Source: UBA1724 sp963632245
GTDB lineage: Bacteria; Verrucomicrobiota; Lentisphaeria; Oligosphaerales; Oligosphaeraceae
Reading direction: 5' to 3'
DNA length: 15,458 bases
NCBI GenBank assembly: GCA_963632245.1
Contig: CAVGTF010000043.1
Coordinates: 1 to 15,458 of the forward strand
Below are positions 12,439-15,458 of this stretch, one piece after another. Position 1 is the stretch's first letter, and each line of letters starts with the position of its first letter. The notes below the pieces were generated by a model, which searched no databases, was not told the origin of the DNA, and was given only the letters and a program-made list of their open reading frames with translations. The position numbers were made by a program, and so were the translations under genes.

Positions 12439-14041
12439 TCTGTTTGTCCTCCTTATGCTGGAGTGCGGCGCGGACGAGTCCGGTGAAGAGGGGATGTGCG
12501 GCGAAGGGTCGGGAGCGGAATTCCGGGTGGAATTGGCATCCCACGTAGAAGGGGTGGTCCTTGAGCTCTACCATCTCCACCAGGGAGCCATCGGGGCTGG
12601 TTCCGGAGAGAGTGAGTCCGGCGGCGGCGAGAGTATCGCGGAAGCGGTTATTGAATTCGTAGCGGTGGCGGTGTCGTTCGCTGATATCGCTCTGTCCGTA
12701 AAGCTCGGCGGCGTGGGTGCCCTCCGCCAGATGGCAGGGATAGGCGCCCAGTCGCATGGTGCCGCCTTTCTGACGGATGCCCTTCTGGCTCTCCATGAGA
12801 TCGATGACCGGGAAGCGGGTGTCCGCATCGAACTCCGTGGAGTTGGCGCCGGGCATCCCCGCCGCATTGCGCGCGTATTCAATGACCATGCACTGCATGC
12901 CCAGGCAGATTCCCAGGCAGGGGATGCTATTCTTTCGGGCGTGCGCCAAAGCGGCGATCTTTCCTTCCACGCCACGGGCACCAAAGCCGCCGGGGACGAT
13001 GACGCCGTCGTAGGCATCCAGGAGCTCCGGATGCGCCTCCAGCTCCTCGGACTCGATCATCTCGCAATCCACCTTCGCGCGCAGAGCGATTCCGGAATGC
13101 GAGAGAGACTCGAAGATGCTCTTGTAGGCATCCTTGAGACCGGCGTATTTGCCGGCCAGGGCAATGCGGCAGGAGGTCTCGGGGTGGAGGACGCGATCCA
13201 GCAGGCCATTCCAGTCATCCATCTTCTTTTCGGTGATGGGCAGCTGGAGGAGTTGCAGGACCTTCTCATCCAACTTCCGGTCGGCGAGCTCCTGGGGCAC
13301 CTCGTAGATGGAGTGCGCCACATCCTTCTCCTCGATGACATAGTCCTGTGGGACATTGCAGAAGAGGGCGATCTTCTTGCGGTGTTCCTCGGCCATGGCG
13401 ACCTCGGTGCGGCAGACCAGCACATCGGGGAAGAGTCCGATATTGTGGAGGATGCTGACGGACTGCTGGCTGGGCTTGGTCTTGAGCTCGCCGGCGGCGT
13501 GGATGAAGGGCACCAGCGTCAAGTGGATGACGATGGCATTCTCTCTGCCGGATTCATTCTGAAATTGGCGGACGGCCTCCAGGAAGGGCAGCGACTCGAT
13601 ATCGCCGGCGGTTCCGCCGATTTCGGTGAGCACGATATCGACGCCGGGCTTTGCGGCGGAGCGGATGGCGTCCTTGATTTCGTTGGTGATATGGGGGATC
13701 ATCTGGACGGTGGCGCCCAGGTATTTTCCCTCTCGCTCACGGGCGATCACGCGGCTGTAGATCTTTCCGCTGGTGTAGTTGCTGTGGCGGTCGCAGACCA
13801 CTCCTGCGAAGCGCTCGTAGTGTCCCAGATCCAGATCGGCCTCGGTGCCGTCGTCGGTCACATAGACCTCGCCGTGCTGATAGGGCGACATGGTGCCGGG
13901 ATCCACATTGAGATAGGGATCGAACTTCTGCATTGCCACATGATAACCGTGGCACTTGAGAAGATACGCCAGGCTGGCGGCGGTGATGCCCTTGCCTAGG
14001 CCAGAGACCACCCCTCCCGTCACGAAAATGAATTTCGTCAT
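12431..14041 (-). CDS. pyrG: CTP synthase (glutamine hydrolysing)
   Basis: Makes CTP from UTP, ATP and glutamine, the last step of pyrimidine nucleotide synthesis. The 536-aa protein has the N-terminal synthetase domain with the P-loop GGVVSGLGKG at about 9-18 and DPYLNVDPGTM near residue 41. The C-terminal class I glutamine amidotransferase has GICLGMQ with nucleophile C379 (the same number as in E. coli) and QFHPEF with H505 and E507. AAGGAG lies 11 nt before the ATG. It sits between carA (37-nt gap) and carB (8-nt overlap), so all three are probably one operon and two glutamine-dependent steps of the same pathway are co-expressed. Full length, nothing missing. Confidence 0.98.
   Translation of the reverse strand: MTKFIFVTGGVVSGLGKGITAASLAYLLKCHGYHVAMQKFDPYLNVDPGTMSPYQHGEVYVTDDGTEADLDLGHYERFAGVVCDRHSNYTSGKIYSRVIAREREGKYLGATVQMIPHITNEIKDAIRSAAKPGVDIVLTEIGGTAGDIESLPFLEAVRQFQNESGRENAIVIHLTLVPFIHAAGELKTKPSQQSVSILHNIGLFPDVLVCRTEVAMAEEHRKKIALFCNVPQDYVIEEKDVAHSIYEVPQELADRKLDEKVLQLLQLPITEKKMDDWNGLLDRVLHPETSCRIALAGKYAGLKDAYKSIFESLSHSGIALRAKVDCEMIESEELEAHPELLDAYDGVIVPGGFGARGVEGKIAALAHARKNSIPCLGICLGMQCMVIEYARNAAGMPGANSTEFDADTRFPVIDLMESQKGIRQKGGTMRLGAYPCHLAEGTHAAELYGQSDISERHRHRYEFNNRFRDTLAAAGLTLSGTSPDGSLVEMVELKDHPFYVGCQFHPEFRSRPFAAHPLFTGLVRAALQHKEDKQNA
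12448..12454 (-). promoter_or_regulatory. Strong Shine-Dalgarno sequence of carB
   Basis: AAGGAGG on the minus strand, 9 nt before the carB ATG and inside the last codons of pyrG. Together with the ATG/TAA overlap it supports translational coupling of pyrG and carB. Confidence 0.85.
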
Positions 14042-14052
14042 AACTATCTATT

Positions 14053-14058
14053 CTCCTT
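14053..14058 (-). promoter_or_regulatory. Shine-Dalgarno sequence of pyrG
   Basis: AAGGAG on the minus strand, 11 nt before the pyrG ATG at 14041, within the 37-nt carA-pyrG gap. No terminator-like hairpin is in this gap. Confidence 0.75.
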
Positions 14059-14078
14059 GCGCGACGCGAGTTAGTGAT

Positions 14079-15152
14079 CTACTGTTCCATGCTCTGGCGG
14101 AACTGCCGGAAGAGGTATTCCGCATCCCAGGGACCGGGCGCGGCCTCGGGGTGATATTGAACGGAGAAGGCGGGGAGGGTCTTGTGCCGGACGCCCTCGA
14201 TGGTATGGTCGTTCAAATTCCAGTGGGTGACCTCCAGGCAATCGGGGAGGGCGTCCGGGAGCAGTGCAAAATTGTGGTTCTGGGAGGTGATTGCCACCTG
14301 TCCGGTGGCGACCTCCTGGACGGGGTGGTTGCAGCCGTGGTGTCCGAAGGGGAGTCGTCCGGTGCGTCCGCCGCATGCCAAACCCAGAATCTGGTGCCCC
14401 AGGCAGATGCCCATGATGGGGATGCGTCCCAGGAGCTGTTTCACGCAGGGAATGACTCCCTGGACGCCATCGGGATCGCCGGGGCCATTGGAGAGCAACA
14501 CGCCATCGGGAGAGAGCGCCAAGACATCATCGGCGGTGCAGCCCGCGGGGAGCACCCGGACCTTGAAGCCCTGCTTCGCCAGGCAGCGCAGGATATTCCA
14601 TTTTACTCCGCAGTCGATGACCACCACCGTCTTGTCACCCTCCTGGTTCCAGTCGTAGGGGGCCTTGGCGGCCACCTTCGTGGCGCAGTCAATGCCATCC
14701 AGTCCATGCCACTCCTTCGCCTTTGCGACGGCTTCCTCGGGAGACAAATCGGTGCCGTCGGCGTGGAGCCAGGCCTTCTGGGTGCCGTGATCCCGGAGAT
14801 GGAGCACCAGACGGCGGGTATCCATGCCGGAGAGCGCCGGCTTCCCGTGGCGCTTCAGGCAATCGGAGAGGCTCTCCTGGCTCCTCCAGGAGGAGGGCGG
14901 ATTCATATTCTGCACAATCAGGCCGCTCAGGAAGAGATCCCGGGACTCCATGTCCTCCTCGTTGCAACCGTAGTTGCCCACCTCCGCCGTGGACAACGCC
15001 ACGATTTGGCCGTAGTAGGAGGGATCGGAGAGGATCTCCTGGTATCCGGTCATGCCCGTATTGAAGACGGCTTCGCCGGGCAGGTCCACCGGAGCGCCGC
15101 AGGAGACACCCGGAAAGATGGTGCCGTCGGCTAGTGCGAGAAAAGAATTCAT
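14079..15152 (-). CDS. carA: Carbamoyl-phosphate synthase small subunit (glutaminase)
   Basis: Glutamine amidotransferase subunit that hydrolyses glutamine and passes ammonia to CarB. The 357-aa form starting at ATG 15152 begins MNSFLALADGTIFPG, the normal CarA N-terminus. An in-frame ATG 21 codons upstream would translate the pyrimidine tract into low-complexity residues and is rejected. The N-terminal CarA domain shows FNTGMTGYQEIL near residue 30 and a MDTRRL segment. The amidotransferase domain shows SNGPGDP, MGICLGHQ with nucleophile C250, GHHGCNHPV and YHPEA with H334 and E336. No Shine-Dalgarno sequence precedes the ATG; instead there is a 37-nt all-pyrimidine leader segment and three hairpins. 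First gene of carA-pyrG-carB. Confidence 0.98.
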   Translation of the reverse strand: MNSFLALADGTIFPGVSCGAPVDLPGEAVFNTGMTGYQEILSDPSYYGQIVALSTAEVGNYGCNEEDMESRDLFLSGLIVQNMNPPSSWRSQESLSDCLKRHGKPALSGMDTRRLVLHLRDHGTQKAWLHADGTDLSPEEAVAKAKEWHGLDGIDCATKVAAKAPYDWNQEGDKTVVVIDCGVKWNILRCLAKQGFKVRVLPAGCTADDVLALSPDGVLLSNGPGDPDGVQGVIPCVKQLLGRIPIMGICLGHQILGLACGGRTGRLPFGHHGCNHPVQEVATGQVAITSQNHNFALLPDALPDCLEVTHWNLNDHTIEGVRHKTLPAFSVQYHPEAAPGPWDAEYLFRQFRQSMEQ

Positions 15153-15159
15153 ATTTTGT

Positions 15160-15196
15160 AAAAAAAAGGAGGAGGGAGGAAGGAGGAAGGAGGAAG
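15160..15196 (-). promoter_or_regulatory. 37-nt pure polypyrimidine tract before carA (GGAGGAA heptads)
   Basis: Positions 15160-15196 are all purine on the plus strand, so the carA-sense strand is all C and T, ending in eight T residues 7 nt before the ATG. Much of it is a 7-bp repeat close to GGAGGAA on the plus strand, in the same relative place as the GGAATGA heptads before recD2. A part in pyrimidine-responsive control is possible but only inferred. Confidence 0.7.
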
Positions 15197-15204
15197 TTTG
15201 GCCA

Positions 15205-15276
15205 GGGTTTCGCAAGGCGAAACCCCGCGCCGGAATCTACCGGCGCGTGCGCTAATGCCGCGGCGCCTCGCCGCGG
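15205..15276. other. Three consecutive GC-rich hairpins upstream of carA
   Basis: GGGTTTCGC (15205-15213) pairs with GCGAAACCC (15217-15225), a 9-bp stem. CGCGCCGG (15226-15233) pairs with CCGGCGCG (15240-15247), an 8-bp stem. CCGCGGCG (15258-15265) pairs with CGCCGCGG (15269-15276), an 8-bp stem. All are perfect with 3 to 6-nt loops. If carA transcription starts upstream they would be in its leader. They could also be intergenic palindromes of the REP kind. Confidence 0.75.
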
Positions 15277-15283
15277 AAGTTGT

Positions 15284-15406
15284 TAGTGGCTAGCTGTTAG
15301 CCGTTAGTTATTTGGTCGCTGCGCGGCTCTTCCGCGGCACCGTACCGCCGCATCCAGCGGCGGAAAAGCGCCTGCGGAAGCTTGTAAGCCAGCCACCAGC
15401 CACTGA
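15284..15406 (+). repeat. Palindromic intergenic element, copy D (TAG-heptad family)
   Basis: Four TAG heptads at 15284, 15291, 15298 and 15305 are followed by GGTCGCTGCGCGGCTCTTCC (from 15314), the same left arm as copy B. A CCGCCGC/GCGGCGG hairpin lies at 15345-15363. The right flank (about 15386-15406) keeps a 7-bp rhythm in CCAGCCA-like units, but CTA has mostly become CCA. The remaining 15407-15458 holds the 11-nt motif TACGCTCTGCC (15421-15431) also found before pfkA; nothing else is recognised there. Confidence 0.78.
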
Positions 15407-15458
15407 TTGCTCTCTACTAATACGCTCTGCCCGAGAGGTTTTTGGCGTAATTGACGAG

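Noticed and set aside
12380..13999. 539-codon plus-strand open frame antisense to pyrG
   Set aside because: A shadow of pyrG codon bias, with composition typical of antisense frames and no recognisable domain.
15153..15215. Upstream in-frame start of carA
   Set aside because: It would add 21 residues translated from the polypyrimidine tract, and CarA normally begins close to the segment encoded from 15152.

Overview
The window reads as a moderately GC-rich bacterial chromosome segment. The gene set (MEP-pathway dxr, a plant/trypanosome-like group II phosphofructokinase, a PilT/PilU-type ATPase, RecD2, carA-pyrG-carB) and the protein sequences look most like the Verrucomicrobiota/Lentisphaerota/Kiritimatiellota group. 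That placement is an impression from residue patterns, not a search result. All eight large genes are intact housekeeping or core-metabolism genes; no transposase, phage, tRNA or rRNA gene was seen.

Layout: 1-137 is unassigned sequence (a T9 run at 35-43 without a convincing hairpin). recD2 (138-2435, minus) and a group II phosphofructokinase (2909-4273, plus) are divergent across a 473-bp repeat-rich spacer. pilT (4484-5590) follows a large hairpin terminator and ends in three consecutive hairpins (5582-5703). These lead into a small single-pass membrane protein gene (5688-5882) that overlaps dxr (5866-7026). A 196-bp unit is then repeated in tandem (7024-7415) and runs into a palindromic element (7416-7622). 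Next come a DUF362/two-[4Fe-4S] ferredoxin-like protein (7641-8858) and a diverged copy of the same repeat architecture (8866-9217). The rest is an operon on the minus strand, carA-pyrG-carB (15152 down to 9226). It supplies carbamoyl phosphate (pyrimidine and arginine precursor) and CTP, and carB is translationally coupled to pyrG by an 8-nt overlap and a strong Shine-Dalgarno sequence. Upstream of carA lie a 37-nt pure pyrimidine tract, three GC-rich hairpins and a fourth copy of the palindromic element.

The most unusual content is between the genes. Four of the intergenic gaps carry members of one repeat family. Its flanks are degenerate heptads with an invariant TAG every 7 bp. Its interior is two inverted GC-rich arms, each folding into a CCGCC(G)/CGGCGG hairpin. 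Because 7 is not a multiple of 3, three heptads put a TAG stop codon in all three reading frames, and the inverted arrangement does this for translation entering from either side. Copies differ in sequence but keep pairing through compensatory changes. I did not recognise this family. A separate heptad tract lies just upstream of the recD2 start (GGAATGA type) and of the carA start (GGAGGAA type).

Translation signals are uneven: the internal genes dxr, pyrG and carB have strong Shine-Dalgarno sequences, while recD2, pfkA, the DUF362 gene and carA show none.
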